From positions 1 through 14,515 of the forward strand of contig JADGJG010000663.1 of NCBI GenBank assembly GCA_027596195.1: 14,515 nt of DNA. The letters run 5' to 3'. The notes below the pieces were generated by a model, which worked only from the letters and a program-made list of their open reading frames with translations, was not told the DNA's origin and made no database searches. Shown here piece by piece: positions 1 through 7,470 of the stretch. Numbering within the stretch: the stretch's first letter is position 1; the number at the start of each line of letters is the position of its first letter. Source of the stretch: Podochytrium sp. JEL0797 (lineage: Eukaryota; Chytridiomycota; Chytridiomycetes; Chytridiales; Chytriomycetaceae). The translations under genes were made by a program, and so were the position numbers.

Positions 1-499
1 TTTGTTTTTTTACATACCTCTTTCGGTTTGCACTTTATTCCGGCATTTATTTTATGAGTGTGACAGTGAATAATACTATCTGAGGTCGTTAGGGGTGGGC
101 CTCGCGATGATGTCATGCCTACAGTATGTGTTTCGCGCTGCTGAGGATGGCCGCTTGGGTGGAGAGTGTTGAAAAAAGGGGGGGCCTGTTTTATTTTTGT
201 TTTGTTTTTTTACATACCTCTTTCGGTTTGCACTTTATTCCGGCATTTATTTTATGAGTGTGACAGTGAATAATACTATCTGAGGTCGTTAGGGGTGGGC
301 CTCGCGATGATGTCATGCCTACAGTATGTGTTTCGCGCTGCTGAGGATGGCCGCTTGGGTGGAGAGTGTTGAAAAAAGGGGGGGCCTGTTTTATTTTTGT
401 TTTGTTTTTTTACATACCTCTTTCGGTTTGCACTTTATTCCGGCATTTATTTTATGAGTGTGACAGTGAATAATACTATCTGAGGTCGTTAGGGGTGGG
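1..499. repeat. 200-bp tandem repeat, 2.5 exact copies
   Basis: Positions 1-200 and 201-400 read identically, and 401-499 repeats the first 99 bases before the sequence departs at base 500. The motif tacatacctctttcgg recurs at 11, 211 and 411, giving a period of exactly 200. The unit carries a T-rich block, a G7 run and no convincing coding frame; because 200 is not a multiple of three, any frame shifts from copy to copy. The array reaches the left edge, so its real length is unknown. The lack of divergence suggests recent duplication or ongoing homogenisation. It could be a subtelomeric, spacer or ordinary satellite repeat, which the sequence alone does not settle. Confidence 0.97.
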
Positions 500-513
500 T
501 GGAGGGCGGGGGG
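492..513 (+). other. G-quadruplex-like motif at the repeat/unique junction
   Basis: Four G runs (GGGG, GGG, GGG and GGGGGG) are separated by loops of 1, 4 and 1 bases. The first two runs belong to the 200-bp repeat and the last two to the unique flank, so the complete motif exists only at this junction and not in the two full repeat copies. Confidence 0.6.
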
Positions 514-717
514 TTTGACGGCTGGAGGCTGAGCAGAGGATGTGGGCCTGGTGCTCGCGTGTGGGTGGTGAGATGGCAAGAATGGTGATGGAGGGCGGTC
601 TTCCGTTTCTATTATTCTTCCTTTCGAATAAAACGCGTAACTATTTGATTTGAGGTTTCAAATTTCATCGAATGAGTCATTTGAGAAGAAAAAAAGGTCA
701 TAAAAAATCATCTTGAA
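500..717. other. Intergenic leader region of the first gene
   Basis: This stretch is G-rich up to about 600 and then A/T-rich up to the start codon at 718. It holds a palindromic bZIP-type site at 672-680 and an A-rich run with a weak TATA-like cataaaaaa near 699-707. A 62-codon minus-strand frame crossing the repeat edge (391-579) shows no recognisable domain and is not called as a gene. Confidence 0.6.
672..680. promoter_or_regulatory. Palindromic AP-1/Gcn4-type bZIP site
   Basis: The sequence ATGAGTCAT is a perfect match to the classical Gcn4/AP-1 palindrome. It ends 37 bp before the start codon of the 292-residue gene. The motif is known from yeast and animal bZIP factors; its use here is inferred from position only. 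Confidence 0.45.
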
Positions 718-1596
718 ATGGATTTACCACCTCCGTACTACTCAACACAAGCACCTCTTCCCGCCTTCACCGCCATCGAACTCGACTGGCCCACCCACCT
801 CCACTTCCGCCGCGCCCCACAAGACACAAGCACAGTTCACGTCTTTGTGACTGATTCCACCGTGGCCTCCCCGATCCTCACAATCTCCCGCTTCATCCTC
901 CCTTCCTACTCTTTCCTCGAGTACAAGTCCTACAACTTCCAACACATTTACCCCGGCGTGACACCCGGGTGCGAAATCCAAGATAACCGCGGAATGGGGG
1001 ACGACCCACCTTTCGTGACCAAGCTCATTCTCCCGGCACTTGGATCGAGCGACGATAGTCCGCGGAAGCAGAAATTCGTGTATCAAGGGACAAGCGATGC
1101 ACACACGACGATTGATTACGTGGTTCAGGATGCGTCCGAAAAACATGGGATTGAAGGCGTTTTCGAGGTGGATGGGTTCTCGTTTCGATGGGTGTTGGTG
1201 AAAAACGCGGCTGGAGGAGGCAGCAGCAGTTCTTCCTCTTCCCCCTCTTTGGGTTCATCAGAAGATTCCATCTGTCACGAGCTTCGAATGGCGTCTGAAA
1301 AGAGTTGGATAACGGTCGCGACGGCGAGTGTGCAGCGACACAGTTTTTACAATTCCGGGTCCGTGGATGACAAGTCCGGGGTGTATGGCTCCAAACCGTT
1401 GTTTGCGCAGGTTGATTTCGCGGTGGATAAGATGTGTTTGAGTTCGAAACGGTTGACGGTGGTGGCGGCTGTTTTGTGGGGGGTTTGGATGGGGGATGCG
1501 TTGAATAAGGCGGGGAGGTTGGCGGATGTTCTTGCGCCACGGAACAAGCTTTATAAAAGTGTTTTTGCGAGGAATAACATTTTATCTGGAATGTGA
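718..1596 (+). CDS. Unrecognised 292-residue protein, possible tubby-C-terminal-like fold
   Basis: This is an uninterrupted ATG-to-TGA frame with good codon bias and no obvious intron. I do not recognise the family. Visible parts are a proline/tyrosine-rich N-terminus (about 1-15), alternating beta-like segments (about 40-165), a glycine then serine run (166-175), further beta-like strands (195-243), a hydrophobic stretch of about 18 residues (245-262) and a basic C-terminal tail. A strand-rich domain closed by one hydrophobic helix recalls tubby C-terminal-like/LURP-one proteins, where that helix is buried in the barrel; a C-terminal membrane anchor is the alternative. Both are inference. 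No N-terminal signal peptide is seen. The ATG at 718 follows an A-rich leader. The stop lies 19 bp from the stop of the convergent oxidase gene, so the two 3' UTRs must overlap. Confidence 0.75.
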   Translation: MDLPPPYYSTQAPLPAFTAIELDWPTHLHFRRAPQDTSTVHVFVTDSTVASPILTISRFILPSYSFLEYKSYNFQHIYPGVTPGCEIQDNRGMGDDPPFVTKLILPALGSSDDSPRKQKFVYQGTSDAHTTIDYVVQDASEKHGIEGVFEVDGFSFRWVLVKNAAGGGSSSSSSSPSLGSSEDSICHELRMASEKSWITVATASVQRHSFYNSGSVDDKSGVYGSKPLFAQVDFAVDKMCLSSKRLTVVAAVLWGVWMGDALNKAGRLADVLAPRNKLYKSVFARNNILSGM

Positions 1597-1603
1597 AAGG
1601 GGA

Positions 1604-1609
1604 AATAAA
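1604..1609 (+). terminator. Polyadenylation signal AATAAA of the 292-residue gene
   Basis: A canonical AATAAA begins 8 bp after the TGA. Cleavage 10-30 bases downstream would fall inside the coding end of the convergent oxidase gene. Confidence 0.55.
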
Positions 1610-1615
1610 AGCTTT

Positions 1616-3908
1616 TCATGCGCTGTGCAGTACCATCACGTTCTTCTTGATACATTGCGCGACATGGTGCGACAAGGCCAAGATTGTAAACATCGGATTG
1701 ACCCCAGAAGCTGTCGGAAACAACGACGCGTCCGCCACATACAACCCCTTCACCTCAAAACTTTGTCCCTGCGCATCCACAGCCCCCGCAGCCTCCGTGC
1801 TTCCCATTCTACAAGACCCCATCTGATGAGCCGACCCAACAACCTTCTTGCGCATCCCCACCGCGCGAATCTGTTTCAAGAACGCCACCGTCTTGTCCGC
1901 ATGAATCGGATCCTTCATCTCCTCTTCATTGAGCCTCAATGAATCCATCCCAATCTGAGAAGTATCGACCTCCTGCGCTCCAGCCGCCAACAAAATCTTG
2001 GTCCCAGCAACCAACGCGTCGACCAACCCCGCTTCATCCTCTTTCCCCAACTCAAACTTGACATGCAACTTTCCATCCTTATCCTGCTTAATCCGCGCAA
2101 CTGAATCATAATCCCGCATGATGGCAATCATGGGCGAACTGTGGTTAAACTGCAACATCTTGCGCTTCACGTCAAACGCCGATTGGTAACTGTTAGTGAC
2201 AGCAAACAGCCCGGGAAGCATGAACGGAACTTCCAACCGCGCGCCGTACCCAGTTCCATTGCGATCCGCCACCACGTTCGACACTGTCGTGAGAATCGGA
2301 CCCACATGCGGGTTCACGACCCGGTCCGGGAAGAACCCACGCAGGAACGCAACAGGATGCAAACGCAAGTTTGCTCCAATATGCTTGTTGTGTAAACCGG
2401 ATCGGTGCAACAGTGCCGGGGTGTGTAAACTTCCAGCCGACGAGACCACCGTCTTGCACGTGATTTTAACACGCACGCCACTCGTGCCAATGTGAGCCGA
2501 AATTCCAGTCGCCTGCCCATTCTTGTGCAAAACAGAATCCACATAGCAGTCCTGAACAAACAACGCCCCCGCCTCCGCCGCGTCCTTCAAAAACGTCAAA
2601 TGAGTCCCCTGCTTCTCCGCATACGGACACCCCAACCCACAGAACCCACACCGATGGTCCGCGCCGGCCGTGTTTTGTGGCACACTCGCAACATGGTATC
2701 CGAGCCGTTGGCACCCCGTTTGCAGGATTTGGTTCGGGATGTTGTGTGGGGGAACCGCGTCTTCGTGGATTCCGGCGCGTTTGCAAACGGCGGTGATGGA
2801 GTTTGTAAAGTCTTGGGAGGTGAAGAAGGGGAGTTTGTGGGTTGTGGCCCATTCTTGTCGAATGGGGTCCGGGAGGCGGAGGGAGGCGGACCAGTTGATG
2901 GCGGTTCCGCCGCCGAAAGTGGAGCCAGCCTTTTTTTTGGAGGAAGACGGGTGAGAGAAAATTCGCAAAAAGTATTCAATAATATACCAGAATCATGATG
3001 GAACCGTTGTCGGACTGAAAGATGCCATGGGACTCGTAACTTGCGCCAAAGGATTCGTGCTCGTTGTGGGTCAACTTGTCAACGTGGCGGTGGATTCCTT
3101 TTTCAAGGACAATAACGCGTAAACCGGCTTGGGCCAACTCGGCAGCAACAACACCACCGCCTGCTCCACTACCAACAATGACGACGTCCGTTTCGAGTTC
3201 AACCACATTGCCTGAAGCAGAGGAAGCAAGTGCATCGATGCTTTGAAAGCATAAAATATTAGAATCGACTTGGACTAAAAGAAACTCGATGAAACAACTC
3301 AACTCCATAAAAGCCGGCTTCCAAACATGATCCCAATTCATCGGCATCCCCTGTTCCGAAGGCACACCCGTAAACCCCAACGCGTCCCAAAGCGGATTCA
3401 CATTCCTTCCACCACCACGAAGATTCTCCATCGACTTGCCAAACGCAATCCACAAACTCACAGCCTGCGTTGCTTTCGCAATCGTCCGAATGTCAGACAA
3501 CTCGCTTTTCGTGAACCCCACCATCGCGCGCTCGCGTTCTTGACGCGTGTAATCTTGGAGACGCGCGAATCGCATTCCTGTGACGGCAAAGGTGCCCAGA
3601 CTCGTGCCAAATGCTGTGAGGGCGAGCTTGAGGAGGGAGATCTTGTCGCGGGGTAGCGTGGCGGCGAGGACCGCCATCAAGGATTTTGTGACGTGAAGGT
3701 CCTTGGCACCGAGTTTGGCGAATGCGCAGAGGGATTCTACGGTGGGAATAGGTTCGCCTGGAGAGGGTTTGAGGGAGGATAAATGGAGGTGAGCCAATTC
3801 GAGAGCTTCTTCGTCAGTCAAGCTTGCGAGGGCGGCGGAGCAGAGAGAGTCGAGGGTGTCCACTTGGGATTGGGACAGGCCGAGGGTTGCAGCGCTTGCA
3901 GGAAGCAT
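1616..3908 (-). CDS. FAO: Long-chain fatty alcohol oxidase (GMC oxidoreductase), 3 exons
   Basis: The enzyme oxidises long-chain fatty alcohols to aldehydes using FAD and O2, in the omega-oxidation/alkane pathway; family members are membrane- or peroxisome-associated. Exons are 3908-3304, 3240-2988 and 2929-1616, giving 723 residues (744 if the first, frame-neutral intron is retained). The N-terminal ~200-residue helical region is typical of the plant/fungal FAO group. Next come the dinucleotide motif VVIVGSGAGGGV (about 221-232), the FAD motif AGSTFGGGTAINWSA opening exon 3, the cysteine motif RCGFCGLGCPYAEKQGT typical of FAOs (about 379-395), a GMC signature SSAGSLHTPALL, and the C-terminal catalytic His in GSAHQMGSCRMG (about His654) with Asn in SGVNP (about 697). 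Intron 2 (2930-2987) is certain because it restores the FAD motif. The gene diverges from beta-tubulin and converges on the 292-residue gene. Confidence 0.93.
3241..3303 (-). other. Probable 63-bp stop-free intron in the FAO gene
   Basis: Read on the minus strand, the stretch starts GTTGAG, has ctaat as a possible branch point and ends tttcaaag. It is 21 codons long with no stop, so the frame stays open either way. Removing it joins ...KPAFM to DIDALASS and deletes a hydrophobic T-rich insert that sits oddly just before the FAD motif. The same GTTGAG donor is used at two better-supported RAB6 introns. Confidence 0.6.
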
Positions 3909-4268
3909 TTTGTGGGGACGAGGATTTCGAAAATTGGTTGATTAAATAATCGAGATCCAAATTGGAAAAGAGAGATCGAAGCGGGACGGATATTTTCCGC
4001 CCCTTTTCACGCATCTCCACGAGGGCTTTTGGTTACAATTGAGGTGGTTTTCTTCATGAGGGAAAATTTGCGACGTATCGCAATTATATGAATGGATTAT
4101 ATGGCCGCGTTCTGGGAGACTTGCTTTGGAATTTATGGAGAGTTTCCGCTTTCCATTACAGCAAGACAAGGAGCCGTGCTCCACCATTTCCCATCAGTTT
4201 TGGTTTGGAAGCCGGTTCTCAACAAGTTCTAGAAAAGAAGTTGAAAAAAAAAGCTTCCACCGCGAAAA
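3909..4268. promoter_or_regulatory. Divergent promoter region between FAO and beta-tubulin
   Basis: This 360-bp region lies between two start codons pointing apart. It holds two ATTGG motifs near 3933 and 3960 (CCAAT on the FAO strand), a ttctagaa palindrome near 4226-4233 resembling a minimal heat-shock element, a polyA run just before the tubulin ATG, and element copy A (4112-4215). I see no supported gene; short frames here have no recognisable domain. Confidence 0.5.
4112..4215. repeat. Diverged ~100-bp element, copy A, upstream of beta-tubulin
   Basis: It shares order and long matching blocks with 5821-5928: tggggag, atggaga, ttccattrcagcaag, a short GC-containing spacer, catttccccatcag and ggtttgaag. 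Small gaps separate the blocks, so this is an old duplicate and not a simple-sequence match. No stop-free frame is preserved between the copies, which argues against coding function. Confidence 0.6.
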
Positions 4269-5754
4269 ATGAGGTGAGGCATCCCTTTGCGCCCGAATCT
4301 GCCCCTCACAAGATCTAACCACTTCTTTTCCCAGAGAAATCATTCAAGTTCAAAGTGGCCAATGTGGCAATCAAGTGGGCACCAAGTTTTGGGAAGTGGT
4401 TGCGGACGAACATGGAATCGACGAAGACGGCAAATTTCACGGCGACTCGGACTTGCAGTTGGAGCGTATCAACGTGTATTTCAATGAAGTTGGAGGGCGT
4501 AGATATGTTCCAAGGTAAGAAAATGCGGGGAGGGGGTTCTGTCACTTCTCCACCGCTCATAACTTGGCATCAATATTGTTTTTTTTCAGAGCCATTCTCG
4601 TGGATTTGGAGCCAGGAACCATGGACACAATCCGTTCCAGTGTATATGGAAAGCTGTTCCGCCCCGACAACTTTGTTTTTGGCCAATCCGGTGCTGGCAA
4701 CAACTGGGCGAAAGGATATTACACCGAAGGCGCTGAACTGATTGATCAGTTCATGGACGTGGTTCGCAAGGAAGCCGAAAGTGCCGACAGTCTCCAAGGG
4801 TTCCAAATGACACACAGTCTGGGTGGCGGTACGGGATCCGGAATGGGGTCGCTCATGGCAAGCAAAATTCGCGAAGAATATCCAGATCGCATGCTCTGCA
4901 CCTTTAGCGTCGTGCCATCCCCGAAAGTCAGCGACACGGTCGTGGAGCCTTACAATGCCACTTTAACTGTCCACCAACTCGTAGACAACAGCGACGAAAC
5001 GTTCTGCATCGACAACGAAGCACTCTACGACATTTGCTGTCGCACCCTCAAGCTCAGCAACCCATCCTATGGAGACTTGAATCACCTCGTGAGCGCCGTC
5101 ATGTCGGGCGTCACAACGTGTCTCCGCTTCCCAGGCCAATTGAACGCGGACCTCCGAAAACTCGCCGTTAATATGGTCCCGTTCCCACGTCTCCACTTTT
5201 TCATGGTCGGGTTCGCACCACTCACTTCCCGCAGCTCCCAGAGCTACCGACAACTCACGGTACCTGAACTCGCGCACCAAATGTTTGACGCGCGCAATAT
5301 GATGGCTGCATGTGACCCAAGACACGGGCGGTACCTCACGGTGGCGGCTATTTTTCGCGGGAAGTTGTCCATGAAGGAGGTGGAGCACCAGATGCTCGCG
5401 ATGCAGCTCAAAAACAGTTCGCAGTTTGTGGAATGGATCCCCAATAGTTGCAAGACGGCCGTTTGCGATATTCCCCCGCGTGGGTTGAAAATGAGTGGCA
5501 CGTTTATTGGCAACAGTACGGCGATTCAGGAGCTCTTTAAACGCGTGCAGACGCAGTTTTCGGCCATGATGAAGAGGAAGGCGTTTTTACATTGGTACAC
5601 TGGTGAAGGGATGGATGAGATGGAATTTACGGAGGCTGAGAGCAATATGGCGGATTTGTGTAGTGAATATCAGCAGTATGAGTCAGTCTCGGTGGACGAG
5701 TCGTGGGATGAGGACATGGGAAGCTCGAAGTCGGCGCCAGCGATTCGCAAGTAG
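4269..5754 (+). CDS. TUBB: Beta-tubulin, 3 exons
   Basis: This is the beta subunit of the microtubule heterodimer and binds exchangeable GTP. Exons are 4269-4273, 4335-4514 and 4590-5754, giving 449 residues. The first exon holds only ATGAG; the 61-bp intron after it ends cccag and restores the MREI start motif used in tubulin autoregulation. Intron 2 (4515-4589) ends in a T8 tract plus cag. The GTP-loop motif GGGTGSGMG is at 140-148. Benzimidazole-site residues Phe167, Glu198 and Phe200 are the common sensitive types, but position 6 is Gln where His is usual. The body is well conserved up to [12 protein letters not shown] and SEYQQY. The tail is odd: it is Ser-rich with only scattered acidic residues and ends in APAIRK, lacking the usual run of glutamates. 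The TAG at 5752-5754 is unambiguous. Confidence 0.97.
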
Positions 5755-5988
5755 TCACAATACTTTTTTAATTTCAGCTTTTTTGATATTCATATGATAA
5801 AGTACAACTTAAGAACGGGTGTGGGGAGGTCGAGTTAATTCTGGAGAAATGGAGACTCTCGGCGTTCCATTGCAGCAAGGGAGCATGCACCAGCATTTCC
5901 CCATCAGATTTAAAGCGGTTTGAAGAAGCGACGCGGATGACGGGTGGAGCCAGCACGTGTGTGGCGTTTCGCAAATTCGATTTCGAAA
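5755..5988. promoter_or_regulatory. Tubulin 3' region and VOC-gene promoter
   Basis: This 234-bp spacer separates two same-strand genes. Its first part is T-rich with a gataaa near 5796 that could serve as a variant polyA signal. Its second part is element copy B (5821-5928), followed by an E-box CACGTG at 5954-5959, 29 bp before the next ATG. Confidence 0.4.
5821..5928. repeat. Diverged ~100-bp element, copy B, upstream of the VOC gene
   Basis: This is the partner of 4112-4215 in the same orientation, about 1.7 kb away. As with copy A, it lies upstream of a plus-strand start codon (about 60 bp before 5989). The core ttccattgcagcaag differs from copy A at one base. Confidence 0.6.
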
Positions 5989-6381
5989 ATGTCTTCCAAT
6001 CTCCTCGGCACAGAGCTGTTCCTCTCCACCAATGATATTGAAGCCACATCCAAGTTCTACACTTCCATTCTATTCTTTGACGCCCGCATCATCTCCCCAA
6101 ACGAACACACCGTCTTGTTTCATGCGGCCTCCAACTCCAAGCTTCACCTCTGCGCCGCGGACGAAGCGTACAACCCGGACCGAGAGGCACCCCAGATTCG
6201 AATGAAGGTGGCCAATGTGCAGGAGATTCGGACACAGGTGGAATCGACGTTTCCAGCATGGATTCACGAAAGTGTTATTAAACGAGGCGGAGGGGTGCTC
6301 GAGACACCATGGGGAACGCGAGAGTGGGCCTGTCGCGATCCGTTGTCGGGAGTATGTATCATCTTTTATGAAACAGCCTAG
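5989..6381 (+). CDS. Glyoxalase/bleomycin-resistance (VOC) fold protein
   Basis: The 130-residue single-exon protein is about the size of one VOC domain. It opens with the family's beta-strand and helix pattern (ELFLSTNDIEATSKFYTSIL) and closes with EWACRDPLSGVCIIFYE, which matches the usual strand-turn-strand with a C-terminal metal-ligand-type Glu (about 128). VOC proteins include glyoxalase I, dioxygenases and drug-binding proteins; the substrate cannot be told from sequence. The ATG at 5989 has an aaaa leader and begins right at the domain; no in-frame ATG extends it upstream. The stop is 42 bp from the stop of the convergent SAP18 gene. Confidence 0.85.
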   Translation: MSSNLLGTELFLSTNDIEATSKFYTSILFFDARIISPNEHTVLFHAASNSKLHLCAADEAYNPDREAPQIRMKVANVQEIRTQVESTFPAWIHESVIKRGGGVLETPWGTREWACRDPLSGVCIIFYETA

Positions 6382-6382
6382 A

Positions 6383-6388
6383 AATAAA
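6383..6388 (+). terminator. Polyadenylation signal AATAAA of the VOC gene
   Basis: The AATAAA starts two bases after the TAG. It is followed at once by an inverted repeat ACTCCA...TGGAGT (6388-6407, 6-bp perfect arms, 8-base loop) lying between the two convergent genes. Confidence 0.5.
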
Positions 6389-6423
6389 CTCCACTTTTGA
6401 ATGGAGTGAGTATTCCCGGAATT

Positions 6424-7425
6424 TCACCATCTCCTTCCATCCATTCGACCACCACCGCGACCGCCGCTACCACGGTCATCATGCCCATAGCTTCCACCTC
6501 CACCGGGTCCATAAGGATGGTACCGCGAAGGCCCCGCAGCAGCTCCGTTTCGATTCGCACCCGCAATTGCTCTGTCCGAACCCGAACTGCGACGACCCAA
6601 GCGATCCACAAGCCTCGCGCCGGGAACAGCCGCCGCACCCGCATTCATCCCACCCATTCCACCACCGCCAGCACCCACAATCGAAAAGGTCTTGACCACT
6701 GCAATATCAAGCATATCGCCAATCACGAATTTGAGGTCCTCGAGCGTTTTTTGGTCCTCGCTGCGCAGTCGGTCCGCGTTCGAGAATTGGGCAAGGTCTT
6801 TGGTGTGGAAAATAAGGGAGTTGGGCCTCGAGTGAGAGGAGGATCGATCGGATCTGGAGGAGGGGGTGGACGTGTGTTTGGCGGGGTCTGGGAAGACGGA
6901 TCTGAAGGAGAGGCGGGCATCCGAGTGGATGATTTCGGGCATGTGGTCGGCGAGGAGGTAGGTGAGTTCTCTGAGGGTAGCGTCCTTCCTAGAGGGAGTG
7001 TCAGTAAGATACGTGGTGTTTTTTTTCACTCACCAAGTGTGCAGCACGACCGAGTTCTTTTCATCGCGGAATTCTCTCGGGTCTCTGTGCATCCTCTGGC
7101 CCAGAAAGACGCGCATGAGGAACGGGGGAGTGGTGCGAGGAGGTGGTGCTGGTGCAGCGGGCTTCTTTGCGACTTCGCCTGGTTTCGCCTCACTGTGCTT
7201 CTGGCTGGGTGAAGCATCACTACTTCCGTTGCTAGGCAGTGGTTCGGCAGCATCCTTGGGGGCCTCTAGCTTCACTTCACTGGGTTCCTCTAGCTTGATC
7301 TCCTGCGCAGCCGGTTCCGCTTCCGACTTCACAATGGCAGCAGCTTCCTTCATCTCGGAATCGTCTTCTGTCAACGAGACGGTTGTTGTCTCAGGTAGCG
7401 GTTTCGCTTCGGCTGCGGATGTCAT
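6424..7425 (-). CDS. SAP18: SAP18-like histone deacetylase/splicing complex subunit, 2 exons
   Basis: SAP18 is a ubiquitin-fold adaptor in Sin3 deacetylase and in ASAP/PSAP exon-junction complexes, acting in the nucleus. Exons are 7425-7034 and 6988-6424, giving 318 residues. The 45-bp intron (6989-7033) has GTGAGT, a tactgac branch site and ctctag, and splits the Trp codon in HTW/KDATLRELT, a SAP18 hallmark. The domain runs from PPFLMRVFL (about 101) to DLKFVIGDMLDIAVV (about 215-229). Before it is a ~100-residue Ala/Pro/Glu/Lys-rich low-complexity region. Inside the domain is a Ser/Arg-rich insert (about 169-187), and after it a Gly/Arg-rich tail of ~80 residues, so the protein is about twice the length of human SAP18. 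The ATG at 7425 is the first true ATG; the frame extends a few codons upstream only from a GTG. Confidence 0.88.
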
Positions 7426-7470
7426 GTTTTGTGATGTTTTTTTTGCCACTCTTTTTCTGCGCGCAAAAAC
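7426..7470. promoter_or_regulatory. 45-bp divergent promoter shared by SAP18 and ARL6
   Basis: Only 45 bp separate the two outward-facing start codons. The sequence is T-rich on the plus strand (A-rich for SAP18) with a central ctgcgcgc. Transcription start sites of at least one gene must lie in this interval or inside the neighbour's coding region. Confidence 0.6.

Noticed and set aside
391..579. Minus-strand 62-codon frame running from unique sequence into the repeat
   Set aside because: It is low-complexity Pro/His at first and repeat-derived at the end, and the repeat period shifts frame from copy to copy, so it is not a conserved gene.
3942..4187. Minus-strand frame covering element copy A as a protein-coding remnant
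   Set aside because: The corresponding frame in copy B is shifted and shares only DNA-level similarity, so coding ancestry is not supported.
5944..5988. Longer N-terminus for the VOC protein
   Set aside because: The in-frame extension begins at a GTG, has no family similarity, and the domain starts right after the ATG at 5989.
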